Below, one piece after another: positions 29,004 through 36,142 of a stretch of DNA of 64,000 nucleotides. A program made the position numbers and the translations under genes. Numbering within the stretch: the stretch's first letter is position 1; each line of letters starts with the position of its first letter. The notes under the pieces were generated by a model. It saw only the letters and a program-made list of their open reading frames with translations, was not told where the DNA came from and did no database searches. This DNA comes from Coprococcus phoceensis (GTDB taxonomy: Bacteria; Bacillota; Clostridia; Lachnospirales; Lachnospiraceae), in contig NZ_FNWC01000007.1 of NCBI RefSeq assembly GCF_900104635.1, positions 2,765,421-2,829,420 on the forward strand, written 5' to 3'.

Positions 29004-30122
29004 CTATTCCTCACCAGATAGCTTCTTCAGATGATGATAAATCTTCTCTGTCGCCATCGGCTTACTGTTAATCTCCTGAGCACGAATCATGTCACGGCGC
29101 AATCTTTCTTTCTCCAAAATCTTCTGTCCAGCCCTCAGTTGTCCAAAGAAACTCTTTCGCCCAATTGACATATGCCGTTCCTCGAAGAATTCCAGATTCC
29201 GATTCTCACATCCCGGAATTGGATTTGTGTGGATGATCGGAATTCTGCTCACCGCTGCTTCCGTACTGCTTAATCCCCCCGGTTTCGTAAAAATGACGTC
29301 ACACGCTTCCATGTACTCTGCCACCTGCTCTGTGAAACCAAGGATGCGTACCCTTCTATCCCTTCTAAGTTCTCTTTTTAAAGTCTCTTCCAGTTTCTTA
29401 TTATTCCCACAGATTACAACAATCTCTTCATTTTCTTTCAGTCTTCTCGCAAGCTCCAGCACAAAAATCTGGATCTTTCCAAATCCCATACTTCCACTCA
29501 TTACAAGATAAATCAAGCCGTCTTGAGGCAGCTGACAGATTTCTCTGGCTTTTTTCCCGCCCAATCTCCTGCCAAACTTTTCTCTGACCGGAATCCCCCA
29601 AGGGAGCAGTTTTTCTCTCGGAATACCCCTTGATACAAATTCATTTATCAAGTCTTCATGCGGAATCACATAATAATCACACTCGGTCTCCTCCCAGAAT
29701 GGAATACTTGTGTAATCGGTCGCAATCGCAACGGTCTTCTGCCTCAAAATTCCTTTTCGCTTCATCCACGTCAATGTCTCCGCCGGATACAAATGCGGTG
29801 TCACAATTATATCAAAGTCTTTATTTTCCAAATATTGTTTCAATTTTTTACCCAATCTTGCACACGCAAAATAAACCGGTGATTTCCGCTTCGCCGAAGA
29901 AATCAGCCTCCCAAGCCGATATACCAGCCCAAAAAGGTGCGGACAATGCTTTACCACATTAACATATAAGCCTCCTACAGCATTCGATGTCTTTTTGCCA
30001 CTCAGCATCATCAGATCAATAAACTCTGCCTGATCCCCATGACTTTCTATATATTCCTTTATGGCTTTCCCGGCAGAATTATGCCCTTCTCCTGTGTTAC
30101 AAGACAATATCAAAACTTTCAT
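29004..30122 (-). CDS. Glycosyltransferase, MGDG synthase/UgtP family
   Basis: A 372-residue GT28-type enzyme likely adding a sugar to diacylglycerol. The N-terminal acceptor domain starts ILSCNTGEGHNSAGKAI, with GxGH as in UgtP/MGD synthases, and the C-terminal donor domain has TKPGGLSSTEAAVSRIPII. Membrane association is expected for the family. It is first of a three-gene lipid unit with the PlsY-like and HAD genes. An extended -10 (TGCTATAAT) lies about 45 bp upstream. Confidence 0.88.
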   Translation of the reverse strand: MKVLILSCNTGEGHNSAGKAIKEYIESHGDQAEFIDLMMLSGKKTSNAVGGLYVNVVKHCPHLFGLVYRLGRLISSAKRKSPVYFACARLGKKLKQYLENKDFDIIVTPHLYPAETLTWMKRKGILRQKTVAIATDYTSIPFWEETECDYYVIPHEDLINEFVSRGIPREKLLPWGIPVREKFGRRLGGKKAREICQLPQDGLIYLVMSGSMGFGKIQIFVLELARRLKENEEIVVICGNNKKLEETLKRELRRDRRVRILGFTEQVAEYMEACDVIFTKPGGLSSTEAAVSRIPIIHTNPIPGCENRNLEFFEERHMSIGRKSFFGQLRAGQKILEKERLRRDMIRAQEINSKPMATEKIYHHLKKLSGEE

Positions 30123-30197
30123 GTACTGTTGTCCTTTCTTTTATGAAGTGAACAGTAACGATTATAGCATTAGTAAAAGAAAAAAGCTAGGTGACAC

Positions 30198-30322
30198 TTG
30201 AAGAAGCTCTTGAAATGTGCTATATTGAAAATACAAAAAGGGAAACCACAAGCGGCTACCCAATAATTAAATGCTTAATTTACACTAAGCCGTCATTATT
30301 GCAGTAATGGCGGCTATTTTCG
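30198..30322 (+). ncRNA. Putative antitoxin antisense RNA, locus 1
   Basis: Plus-strand promoter TTGAAG (30198-30203), 17-bp spacer, TATATT (30221-30226). Transcription from about 30233 would run to the hairpin GCCGTCATTA...TAATGGCGGC (30289-30314) with a TATTTT tail, giving about 90 nt. The transcript is complementary to the 3' end of the small toxin mRNA encoded opposite; its terminator ends at the toxin stop codon. A hairpin with 6-bp stem AATTAA/TTAATT and loop ATGC lies inside. The same layout recurs at 33178-33305. Confidence 0.72.
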
Positions 30323-30490
30323 TTTATCCTTGAAAATCTCGTAACAAAGACCTACAAGGGCAACAATGAATATTAATAACTGAATCAGATCAGAATATGT
30401 AACATACATCAGCATCGCCCTCCTTTCTTTCGTCTGGAGGGTTCGCCCCTCCGTAAAAGAGGGTAAGCCGCCCGACTTTGGTTTCCCATG
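30211..30490. repeat. Direct repeat copy 1 (toxin/antisense locus)
   Basis: About 280 bp shared with 33191-33474 in the same orientation, near-identical except for the segment at about 30260-30286. Its ends carry GGGAAACC and GGTTTCCC plus a GCGGCT-ACCC/GGGTAGCCGC pairing, so the toxin mRNA could fold back on itself end to end. Confidence 0.9.
30314..30409 (-). CDS. Small hydrophobic toxin-like peptide, locus 1 (Hol-Tox-like)
   Basis: A 31-residue peptide opening MYVTYSDLIQ, with a hydrophobic core and basic tail FKDKRK. It resembles putative holin-like (Hol-Tox) and Fst/TxpA-type type I toxins that insert in the membrane. The ATG at 30409 is 9 nt from AGGAGG; an ATG two codons upstream (30415) is only 3 nt away. 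The leader has a GGAGGG..CCCTCC hairpin whose CCCTCC could instead pair with the ribosome binding site. A minus-strand TATAAT is at 30496-30501. The copy at 33297 differs by one residue. Confidence 0.75.
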   Translation of the reverse strand: MYVTYSDLIQLLIFIVALVGLCYEIFKDKRK

Positions 30491-30583
30491 TCGTGATTAT
30501 AGAATATAATACACCTATATCACTTTAGTACTATTCGATTATCAATGTACCACATTCCTCATCTAAAAACTCATTTTACTCCT

Positions 30584-30745
30584 TTACCCCTTTGCGCTAA
30601 ATCCAAAATGTTCTGCTGCCTTAATTACACCATACACATTTGTGCCCTGTTTATCTGTGCCTGCTACTTCACGAATTCTAGTAATGCTAATTTTGTATCC
30701 ATTTTGTTTGCATATCGTTGCTATGCATGCTGCACCACAATCTGT
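30584..30745 (-). pseudogene. Fragment of a bacteriocin ABC transporter C39 peptidase domain
   Basis: From about 30742 down the frame reads DCGAACIATICKQ, the catalytic Cys motif at the start of the C39 peptidase domain of double-glycine leader transporters, and continues to KAAEHFGFSAKG before a stop. A one-base shift restores VKE, then similarity ends. All of the transporter beyond about 52 residues is missing. It abuts the truncated IS3 transposase, so a deletion or insertion event joined them. Confidence 0.75.
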
Positions 30746-31034
30746 AATATTTACCAACAGTACGTTCGGAGATGATTTCTCCTGATTTACATAATTCCTT
30801 GGTGATTTTAGGGGCACCATAATTCTGTTTTGATTCATCGTAAATATCCTGAATTTTAGTTTTTACGGCTTCACGTCTTTTTTCTGTATTAGAAGGAACA
30901 CGTTTTAGCCATGCATGATAACCAGAACGAGAAACGCCAAGATGTTTCAACATTCCGGAGACAGAAACCTGGCGTTTCGCCTTATGGGCAGTTTCTGCCA
31001 TCTCCATAACTTCGAGATAAATGGCTTCCGTCAT
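30746..31034 (-). pseudogene. IS3-family transposase orfB, truncated
   Basis: About 95 genuine residues covering the N-terminal HTH_21-type region (VSVSGMLKHLGVSRSGYHAW and YGAPKITKEL). After ISERTVGKY the frame runs into the C39 fragment in another frame. The DDE integrase core of roughly 170 residues is absent, so it is inactive. The start overlaps the orfA stop as ATGA. Confidence 0.88.
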
Positions 31035-31315
31035 TTTCCCAGAATGTTGATTGCTTTTTTTAATACTTCAAGGGCATCCTGTGCATCTCGTAATTCTCGT
31101 TTTAATCGTGCGATTTCTTTGGCTTCATCAGAAGCATAGTTGCCGGAACCACGGCTTTCAATATCACCTGTTTCACGCAGTTCTTTCTGCCAACGTGATA
31201 ATGTCTGCTGACTGATTCCTAAGTTTGTAGCACAACCCTGCAGTCCTAAGTTTCTATGATCGTGATAGTACTGGACTGCATCCAGCTTAAATTGTTTGTC
31301 ATAGTGCTTTGCCAT
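31031..31315 (-). CDS. IS3-family transposase orfA
   Basis: A 94-residue helix-turn-helix protein (FKLDAVQYYHDH and LGISQQTLSRWQKEL) with a C-terminal leucine-zipper-like helix (LKRELRDAQDALEVLKKA). This is the orfA of IS3/IS150-type elements, which normally works as an OrfAB fusion by frameshifting. With orfB truncated it can at most bind DNA. GGAGG lies upstream. Confidence 0.9.
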   Translation of the reverse strand: MAKHYDKQFKLDAVQYYHDHRNLGLQGCATNLGISQQTLSRWQKELRETGDIESRGSGNYASDEAKEIARLKRELRDAQDALEVLKKAINILGK

Positions 31316-31563
31316 AATGAGATCCTCCTTCAGTGCGGTACCTACATTGTACCATGATTTTTCTTATAAGGAATTCTCATTTTGACTTGTACTATTTATA
31401 TTCTAGCACCACCTGCCATGAATTAAGTGTCGTGTCTATATTTACTTTTTTGAAACCACCCTAAGGATGGTTTGTTTGCTATGCAATTTTATTTTTCTCT
31501 AACCACTACCTCTTTGTTTCAAACTTATCCTTTCACAATCTTTATAATTTATTTTAATATAAC

Positions 31564-32445
31564 TTATTCACCCATTGCCCCTATGCTACCAATAACAAAA
31601 AACGCTATATATAATGTAAAACCAATGCTTAGAAATTCTTTTTTTGCGCAAAAGCTCTCAACACAATCTTCATCCTTTAAAATAAACATTGTTTTCCCTT
31701 TAAAAACAAATATTAACACAGCACTCATTACAAATACGATTTGTAGTACTGTTGTAATTGCCCCAATCGGTATAAAATCTGATATTATTACACCAAATAA
31801 ATTAAATGCCATATGCAAATAAATTGCATACTTTATTTTTCCTGTAATAATCACGATATTTGCACACAATACCCCCAAAAACATCGTGTATAACAACTGC
31901 TCCAAATTTGCATGATATAATCCAAAAAACAGACTACTAATCGCAATCGCTATAACTTTTCCATATGGTAGTAGCTTTTCTAACAATATTTTTCTAAACA
32001 AAAGTTCTTCAAAAATAGGTGAAACAATTACCGCACAAACAAAAAGTAAAACTATTGGCACATTCTCCACATAAGATTCGACAACACCTTCATTCATTTC
32101 CCCGTTTATCAAATATATTTTAAGACAATTAACTATCTTATCTGTAACGTTAGATAATAATGTTGTCATTCCTAATAATATTAGTAAATACCTACCCCCA
32201 TCACAAATCGAATTTTTTCGTCCCAAGGATACTTCATTTATATTTCTTTTCTTCATACTCTTAGTAAAAAGTTGAAAGAAATATACATACCAAACACTGG
32301 ACATGCATCCACCTATCATCTGAATTGATTGTGTACTTAAAGGTAATTTTACAGCTTCTGTAATGCCAACAACCAAACCACTAAATATACTAGACAAAAG
32401 CATAGCACCTAGCAACGCACAACTAATTTTACTAATTGTTTTCAT
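31564..32445 (-). CDS. CPBP family intramembrane metalloprotease
   Basis: A 293-residue polytopic membrane protein of the Abi/CPBP family with about eight hydrophobic segments. Motif 1 is EELLFR, motif 2 is FGLYHANLEQ, and motif 3 contains the Asn in FLGVLCANI, so the catalytic Glu and His are kept. Such proteins often accompany bacteriocin loci as immunity or processing factors, which fits the C39 transporter fragment 1.5 kb away. It is distinctly more AT-rich than the flanking chromosome, a sign of transfer. Confidence 0.87.
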   Translation of the reverse strand: MKTISKISCALLGAMLLSSIFSGLVVGITEAVKLPLSTQSIQMIGGCMSSVWYVYFFQLFTKSMKKRNINEVSLGRKNSICDGGRYLLILLGMTTLLSNVTDKIVNCLKIYLINGEMNEGVVESYVENVPIVLLFVCAVIVSPIFEELLFRKILLEKLLPYGKVIAIAISSLFFGLYHANLEQLLYTMFLGVLCANIVIITGKIKYAIYLHMAFNLFGVIISDFIPIGAITTVLQIVFVMSAVLIFVFKGKTMFILKDEDCVESFCAKKEFLSIGFTLYIAFFVIGSIGAMGE

Positions 32446-33177
32446 TTTCTAATTTTCTGCTTTCCAAATATTTTTCTTTGCACTTGTCTGAAAAGTGATA
32501 ATCTTAACCTTAGGAACTTTTCATAAGTGCTTGTGCTTTTGAGACTCTGATTGATTTGCGCATACAACTAGAGTCACCTTATTATATATAAATCAGTTTG
32601 CATGAGCAAACCACTCTATACCGAAATATTTACATTATATTGGGACTAATTCCCACATATATGTCTATCTCTGTATTTTTCGGATTGAACATATTTTTCT
32701 TTAATTTCTAACATATTACTCCTTCGATATTGTGCAAAAATCATACCGAAACCTTATATTTCATCACAGTCGAACTGCCTATACATATTGGTCTTCGACC
32801 TCTACCTTTGTATCCTCATATTTCTATAAGTTTGTCTTTGCGATTATTATAGCTTTCTCTTAAATTATGCGTCAATTAAATTTCTAACAATCGAAAATTA
32901 CTATCAATAATCGTTCTCGATTTTTTCAAAAAGTGTAATTTTTTCTACCCACCCTTCCTATAATGTCAAACCCAAAAGTATTGATTTTACGGGCTTTTCT
33001 TTAAATATTTTCCTCATAAAACAGGGCCGGAAGTATATGACAGTCATTCTATCTTATACTGATAGCTATAAGAGGATACACTTTATAAAGCATCCCTTGA
33101 ATTGGCTTTATAAAGGCTATAAATTCTCTGTCAACTATGCTTCTTTTTAGGTAGATTCTTTTTTTAACTGCTGCCAC
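32446..33177. other. AT-rich intergenic stretch without a recognisable gene
   Basis: About 730 bp upstream of the CPBP gene with no credible long frame on either strand. It holds one 22-residue frame (32646-32714), a TGGGA/TCCCA dyad at 32641, and a pair of CTTTATAAAG-type palindromes near 33081 and 33109. The composition matches the CPBP gene, so it is probably part of the same imported, decayed segment. Confidence 0.6.
32646..32714 (-). CDS. Possible 22-residue peptide upstream of CPBP gene
   Basis: The frame MLEIKEKYVQSEKYRD... follows AAGGAGTAAT, a good but closely spaced ribosome binding site. It is hydrophilic with a single Cys near the end and has no double-glycine leader. It could be a peptide precursor or signal linked to the CPBP protease, or the start of a broken gene. 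Evidence is thin. Confidence 0.22.
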   Translation of the reverse strand: MLEIKEKYVQSEKYRDRHICGN

Positions 33178-33305
33178 TTGCAGAATCTATTAAGATGTGC
33201 TATATTGAAGATACAAAAAGGGAAACCGCAAGCGGCTTACCCGGTAAAATAAAAGCTGTTATTTTAAACTGCCGTCATTATTGCGAGTAATGGCGGCTAT
33301 TTTCG
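33178..33305 (+). ncRNA. Putative antitoxin antisense RNA, locus 2
   Basis: Plus-strand TTGCAG (33178-33183), 17-bp spacer, TATATT (33201-33206), then a transcript of about 90 nt ending at the hairpin GCCGTCATTA...TAATGGCGGC (33271-33297) and a T-rich tail. It faces the toxin mRNA of locus 2. Its internal hairpin is TAAAATAA/TTATTTTA with loop AAGCTG, different from locus 1, while the promoter and terminator are almost the same. Confidence 0.72.
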
Positions 33306-33474
33306 TTTATCCTTGAAAATCTCGTAACAAAGACCTACAAGGGCAACAATGAACATTAATAACTGAATCAGATCAGAATATGTAACATACATCAGCATCG
33401 CCCTCCTTTCTTTCGACTGGAGGGTGAATCCCTCCGTAAAAGAGGGTAAGCCGCCCGGCTCTGGTTTCCCATGC
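33191..33474. repeat. Direct repeat copy 2 (toxin/antisense locus)
   Basis: Partner of 30211-30490, same orientation. Ends again pair as GGGAAACC/GGTTTCCC and GCGGCTTACCC/GGGTAAGCCGC. The two copies flank the IS3, C39 and CPBP segment (about 2.7 kb), so recombination between them would delete it. Confidence 0.9.
33297..33392 (-). CDS. Small hydrophobic toxin-like peptide, locus 2 (Hol-Tox-like)
   Basis: Same 31-residue peptide as at locus 1 except Met for Ile in the hydrophobic core (LLMFIVALVG). AGGAGG is 9 nt before the chosen ATG, with an alternative ATG at 33398. The leader carries GGAGGG..CCCTCC before the ribosome binding site, and TATAAT with an upstream TG lies at 33479-33484 on the minus strand. 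Purifying selection on the protein is suggested, though the two copies may simply be a recent duplication. Confidence 0.75.
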   Translation of the reverse strand: MYVTYSDLIQLLMFIVALVGLCYEIFKDKRK

Positions 33475-33588
33475 CGAAATTATAGCATATTCTTAATTTG
33501 CTTTCACTTACCTGCTGCTACATTGAAGTCTTATATTCATCACATAATTCAAATAATCAATAAAATTGTTAAGCGTCTGATTTAATAT

Positions 33589-33717
33589 TTAAATCTTTTT
33601 ATCAAGGTTTTCTTCAATCTCCTTATATATTCTTTTGATCTCATCAGTGCATTTAGTAATCACCATTCCTTCGATAGTTGCATACATTCCTTTTATACAT
33701 TCTAAATATGTCAACAT
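33589..33717 (-). CDS. Small hypothetical protein of the integrative element
   Basis: A 42-residue frame (MLTYLECIKGMYATIEGM... ending ENLDKKI), 12 bp after the VapE stop, with a helical, charged C-terminus. No clear ribosome binding site, so coupling to VapE would be needed. Similar small proteins end early operons of phage and satellites. The remaining 33475-33588 stretch shows only the locus 2 toxin promoter. Confidence 0.4.
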   Translation of the reverse strand: MLTYLECIKGMYATIEGMVITKCTDEIKRIYKEIEENLDKKI

Positions 33718-33729
33718 TATTATATTTAA

Positions 33730-35055
33730 CTATTGTGCTGCATGAGATGACGCTTCACCTAACCCCAAAATTGTTGGCCCAATTCCAACATCCCCCTTAT
33801 AAACTCCACGTCTTCCAAATGTTTCTAATGCAGTAGCATGAACTGCTATATTTGCATAATCATAAAACTTCTTCCAATGTGTGCCTTTTCGCTCCCATCC
33901 GGAAATAGAGTTGTTCATAATATCCATTATCCTGTTTATTGTTCTCCTATCCGGATTTTCCACATTTAAGACATCTGATGCGATTTGCATATTGCAAGTA
34001 TAATCGTCCTGTCTTGAATCGAGCCATCTCTGTATCATCCCGATTAGCGGATCATCTTCCTTAAAGTCTTCCTGCAGTTCTTCTACATATTCCTGTAACT
34101 TCTTCGGAAGAACTAATGAAAATTTTCCACTCAGATATATTTTATAGGCTTCCGCCCATGCCTGCCTGAACTCATATAGCAAAAGCTCATCATCAACAAA
34201 TAAACTTTTTGCTATCGGCTCAACTCCACATTCCAATGGTAAGAATCTTCTGTTCCCTGTCTTATCAACTAAAAATTGGGCATCGTTTGTAGTACCAACA
34301 AATACACAGGTACGGTATCGCTTTTCACTTTCTCTGGCATACGCTCCGCGGTATTCATCTGATTTAGCTGTAACGAAAGACTTGACGCCCTCTATCGCAC
34401 TCTTGACTGCAAGCAGTTCATTAAATTCTACAATCAACTTGCCCTGTATCAATTCCGCTGCATCCTTATTTTTGTCTATCGTTTTCAAATTCTCTAAATA
34501 CCAGTCTTCATTACAACACACTTTCAAGAAAAATGTAGATTTTCCTATGCCTTGGCGCCCAGAAAGAACTAGAACATAATCAAATTTTGTCCCCGGACTA
34601 AATGCCCGGCTTATAACTGCAAGCATAACCAGTTTCATACAATGCGCCGAATACTCACTTTTAGCTACGCCAAGATAATCTGTTAAAAGATTTTCTATTC
34701 TTGGAACTCCATCCCATACCGTGCTGTTAAGCATATCTATAAACGGATTGAATTTATTTACATCCGCTGCCATTTCCAACGCTGCTAGTATTTTCTTGTC
34801 CGAATTTAAAAGGTAATACGTTTCCATATAGTAAATCAAGTATTCATTATCTATATTGGTCCATTCCCTCAATTTCTCTGATTTATTCCACGGTAACGCA
34901 CCTTCTACGTTCTTCCTGTTTGATAATGTATTGAATTTAATTTTCCCCGACAAGACTGGATCACATCCAAGAACTGTAACGCAATTCTTTCTTGATTGAA
35001 TCGGTATGTTTTTATCCTTCTGCATATCCAGCATACTAAATACTCTTCCTACCAT
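33730..35055 (-). CDS. VapE-family (VirE) replication protein
   Basis: P-loop protein of the virulence-associated E family, found in prophages and satellites with a primase/helicase-like role. Walker A GRQGIGKST is near residue 170, followed by WYLENLKTIDKNKDAAELIQGKLIVEFNEL (Walker B region) and FVGTTNDAQFLVDKTGNRRFLPL. I choose the ATG at 35055, which overlaps the previous stop as ATGGTAG; the frame stays open to 35142, but that part overlaps the upstream coding region. It probably drives replication of the element. Confidence 0.88.
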   Translation of the reverse strand: MVGRVFSMLDMQKDKNIPIQSRKNCVTVLGCDPVLSGKIKFNTLSNRKNVEGALPWNKSEKLREWTNIDNEYLIYYMETYYLLNSDKKILAALEMAADVNKFNPFIDMLNSTVWDGVPRIENLLTDYLGVAKSEYSAHCMKLVMLAVISRAFSPGTKFDYVLVLSGRQGIGKSTFFLKVCCNEDWYLENLKTIDKNKDAAELIQGKLIVEFNELLAVKSAIEGVKSFVTAKSDEYRGAYARESEKRYRTCVFVGTTNDAQFLVDKTGNRRFLPLECGVEPIAKSLFVDDELLLYEFRQAWAEAYKIYLSGKFSLVLPKKLQEYVEELQEDFKEDDPLIGMIQRWLDSRQDDYTCNMQIASDVLNVENPDRRTINRIMDIMNNSISGWERKGTHWKKFYDYANIAVHATALETFGRRGVYKGDVGIGPTILGLGEASSHAAQ

Positions 35056-35420
35056 TTCAATATCTGGTTTGCTACATATTCCCGGGGCAGCCCTCGTCTC
35101 TTCTGCTTCTCCGCTTCTTGCTGTTTCTCTTTCTCCCTGCACTCACTCGCCGCCTTTCTGCTTTTGCTTTCATTTTCACATTGTTTCTTGTACCACTTCG
35201 CCACATTCTTCATCTGTTGATCATGCTCTTTTTCATACTCATTAACGAAGCGGTTGTAGTATTCTCTAGCCCTGCTACAGCCTAAAAATTCAAGCCGTGT
35301 AAGAGCATCTTCGGCAAATCCCGGCCAAGTCAATTCATAGCCATAGATTTTCATAAAGAATGACTTATCAAGTCTCATATCGCAAGATATGCTGTCAAGT
35401 AGTTCTCTTCTGCTTGCCAT
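35049..35420 (-). CDS. Hypothetical protein with charged coiled-coil tail
   Basis: A 123-residue protein. The first 60 residues (LLDSISCDMRLDKSFFMKIYGYE) look folded; residues 65-110 are a highly charged Lys/Glu helix. It lies between an HTH protein and VapE, starting 1 bp after the HTH stop and ending inside the VapE start. A role in replication initiation of the element is likely by position, but the family is not recognised. Confidence 0.75.
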   Translation of the reverse strand: MASRRELLDSISCDMRLDKSFFMKIYGYELTWPGFAEDALTRLEFLGCSRAREYYNRFVNEYEKEHDQQMKNVAKWYKKQCENESKSRKAASECREKEKQQEAEKQKRRGLPREYVANQILKW

Positions 35421-35609
35421 CTACTCACCTACCGTTTTTGTACCGAAAAACCTTTCTTGAAAATACGCCACCGGAACACGGCCACGCGCTATAAGAAATC
35501 CTTTTTCCTCAAGTTCACTGTTCATTTGCCGGATATACTGATAGCTTTTGCTCTCAGACACTCCGAGAATCTCTGAAATATCTTTTGCTGTGTATACCTG
35601 CTTACTCAT
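35421..35609 (-). CDS. Small helix-turn-helix protein (excisionase-like)
   Basis: A 62-residue protein with a winged HTH near the start (YTAKDISEILGVSESKSYQYIRQMN) and a short beta tail. The size and fold match excisionase/MerR-like DNA-binding proteins of phage early operons. It overlaps the upstream small gene by 4 bp. Confidence 0.8.
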   Translation of the reverse strand: MSKQVYTAKDISEILGVSESKSYQYIRQMNSELEEKGFLIARGRVPVAYFQERFFGTKTVGE

Positions 35610-35761
35610 TTAATCAACTCCTTTCGCATCTTCCTGATCTGCTCGTCAATGTTCTGCATCTCAGCTGAATATTCAGCTTTCCAACTGCTGCCACTTTGCA
35701 GAATCAATTCCGATTTTCGTCTAACTAAGGCTGTGTAGTCTCTGATCTGATTCACTGTCAT
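35606..35761 (-). CDS. Small hypothetical protein
   Basis: A 51-residue helical protein (MTVNQIRDYTALVRRKSELI... MRKELIK). The ATG at 35761 follows AAAGGAG at 7 nt; the longer frame from 35818 runs over the preceding regulator region. It lies between the Cro-like and HTH genes and is of unknown function. Confidence 0.65.
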   Translation of the reverse strand: MTVNQIRDYTALVRRKSELILQSGSSWKAEYSAEMQNIDEQIRKMRKELIK

Positions 35762-35782
35762 GATTTCACTCCTTTCAATCAC

Positions 35783-35799
35783 TTCACACGCTGCCCGGC
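35783..35799 (+). repeat. 17-bp repeat TTCACACGCTGCCCGGC, copy 1
   Basis: Exact copy of 37211-37227. It is in the gap between two early genes, just upstream of the ribosome binding site of the 51-residue gene. It could be an integrase arm site, a regulator site or a leftover of rearrangement. Confidence 0.8.
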
Positions 35800-35804
35800 G
35801 TATT

Positions 35805-35999
35805 TTATTCTGTTTCAATAATTTCAGTTACATCAACGCCAAGCGACCGAGCAATCTTGCCGACTGTTTCTGGTCTTGCATCTCCGCCGCCAATAATCCG
35901 GCACAATGTGCCTTTTGGGATTCCATCAGCTTCAAGGTCCTTTTGTCCTTTGCACGCTCTCGCTCTCGCAAGTTCGTATTTTTGTCTGTTAATCTTCAT
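35805..35999 (-). CDS. Cro-like XRE family regulator
   Basis: A 64-residue Cro/CI-type protein. The helix-turn-helix covers LARARACKGQKDLEADGIPKGTLCRIIGG, followed by TVGKIARSLGVDVTEIIE. GAGGTG precedes the ATG at 35999. It is divergent to the larger XRE repressor, and three operator-like repeats lie between them, as in a lysis/lysogeny-type switch. It would set the early operon that includes VapE. Confidence 0.87.
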   Translation of the reverse strand: MKINRQKYELARARACKGQKDLEADGIPKGTLCRIIGGGDARPETVGKIARSLGVDVTEIIETE

Positions 36000-36018
36000 C
36001 TTTTTATCACCTCTTTCT

Positions 36019-36105
36019 ATATTCATTTTTGAATATATGCATAGTATAATATTCATTTTAGAATATGTTAATGCTTTTTCATAATAAATATTCACTTTTG
36101 AATAT
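36019..36105. promoter_or_regulatory. Divergent promoters with three operator repeats
   Basis: Three 18-bp inverted repeats of the form ATATTCA-TTTT-GAATAT at 36019-36036, 36049-36066 and 36088-36105. They overlap TTAACA-17-TATACT on the minus strand (toward the Cro-like gene) and TTCACT-17-TATACT on the plus strand (toward the repressor). A half site TTTAGAATA lies at 36119. This is a classical shared operator region. Confidence 0.88.
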
Positions 36106-36142
36106 AAATGTGTTATACTTTAGAATAAGTAGGAGGTACAAC

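Larger units (their letters stand above)
30743..31400 (-). mobile_element. IS3-family insertion sequence remnant
   Basis: Holds an intact orfA and only the first part of orfB. Its downstream end is lost at the junction with the C39 fragment, so the integrase core and one terminal repeat are gone. The upstream boundary lies somewhere around 31340-31400; I could not define the terminal inverted repeat. Between 31400 and 31564 there is only a small AAACCACC/GGATGGTTT hairpin. Confidence 0.8.

Noticed and set aside
30584..30838. Intact 84-residue protein across the IS3/C39 junction
   Set aside because: Its first 32 residues are an out-of-frame reading of the transposase gene; only the C39 part is meaningful.
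30211..33474. CRISPR array
   Set aside because: Only two long repeats 2.7 kb apart with coding content; no short repeat/spacer pattern and no cas genes anywhere in the window.
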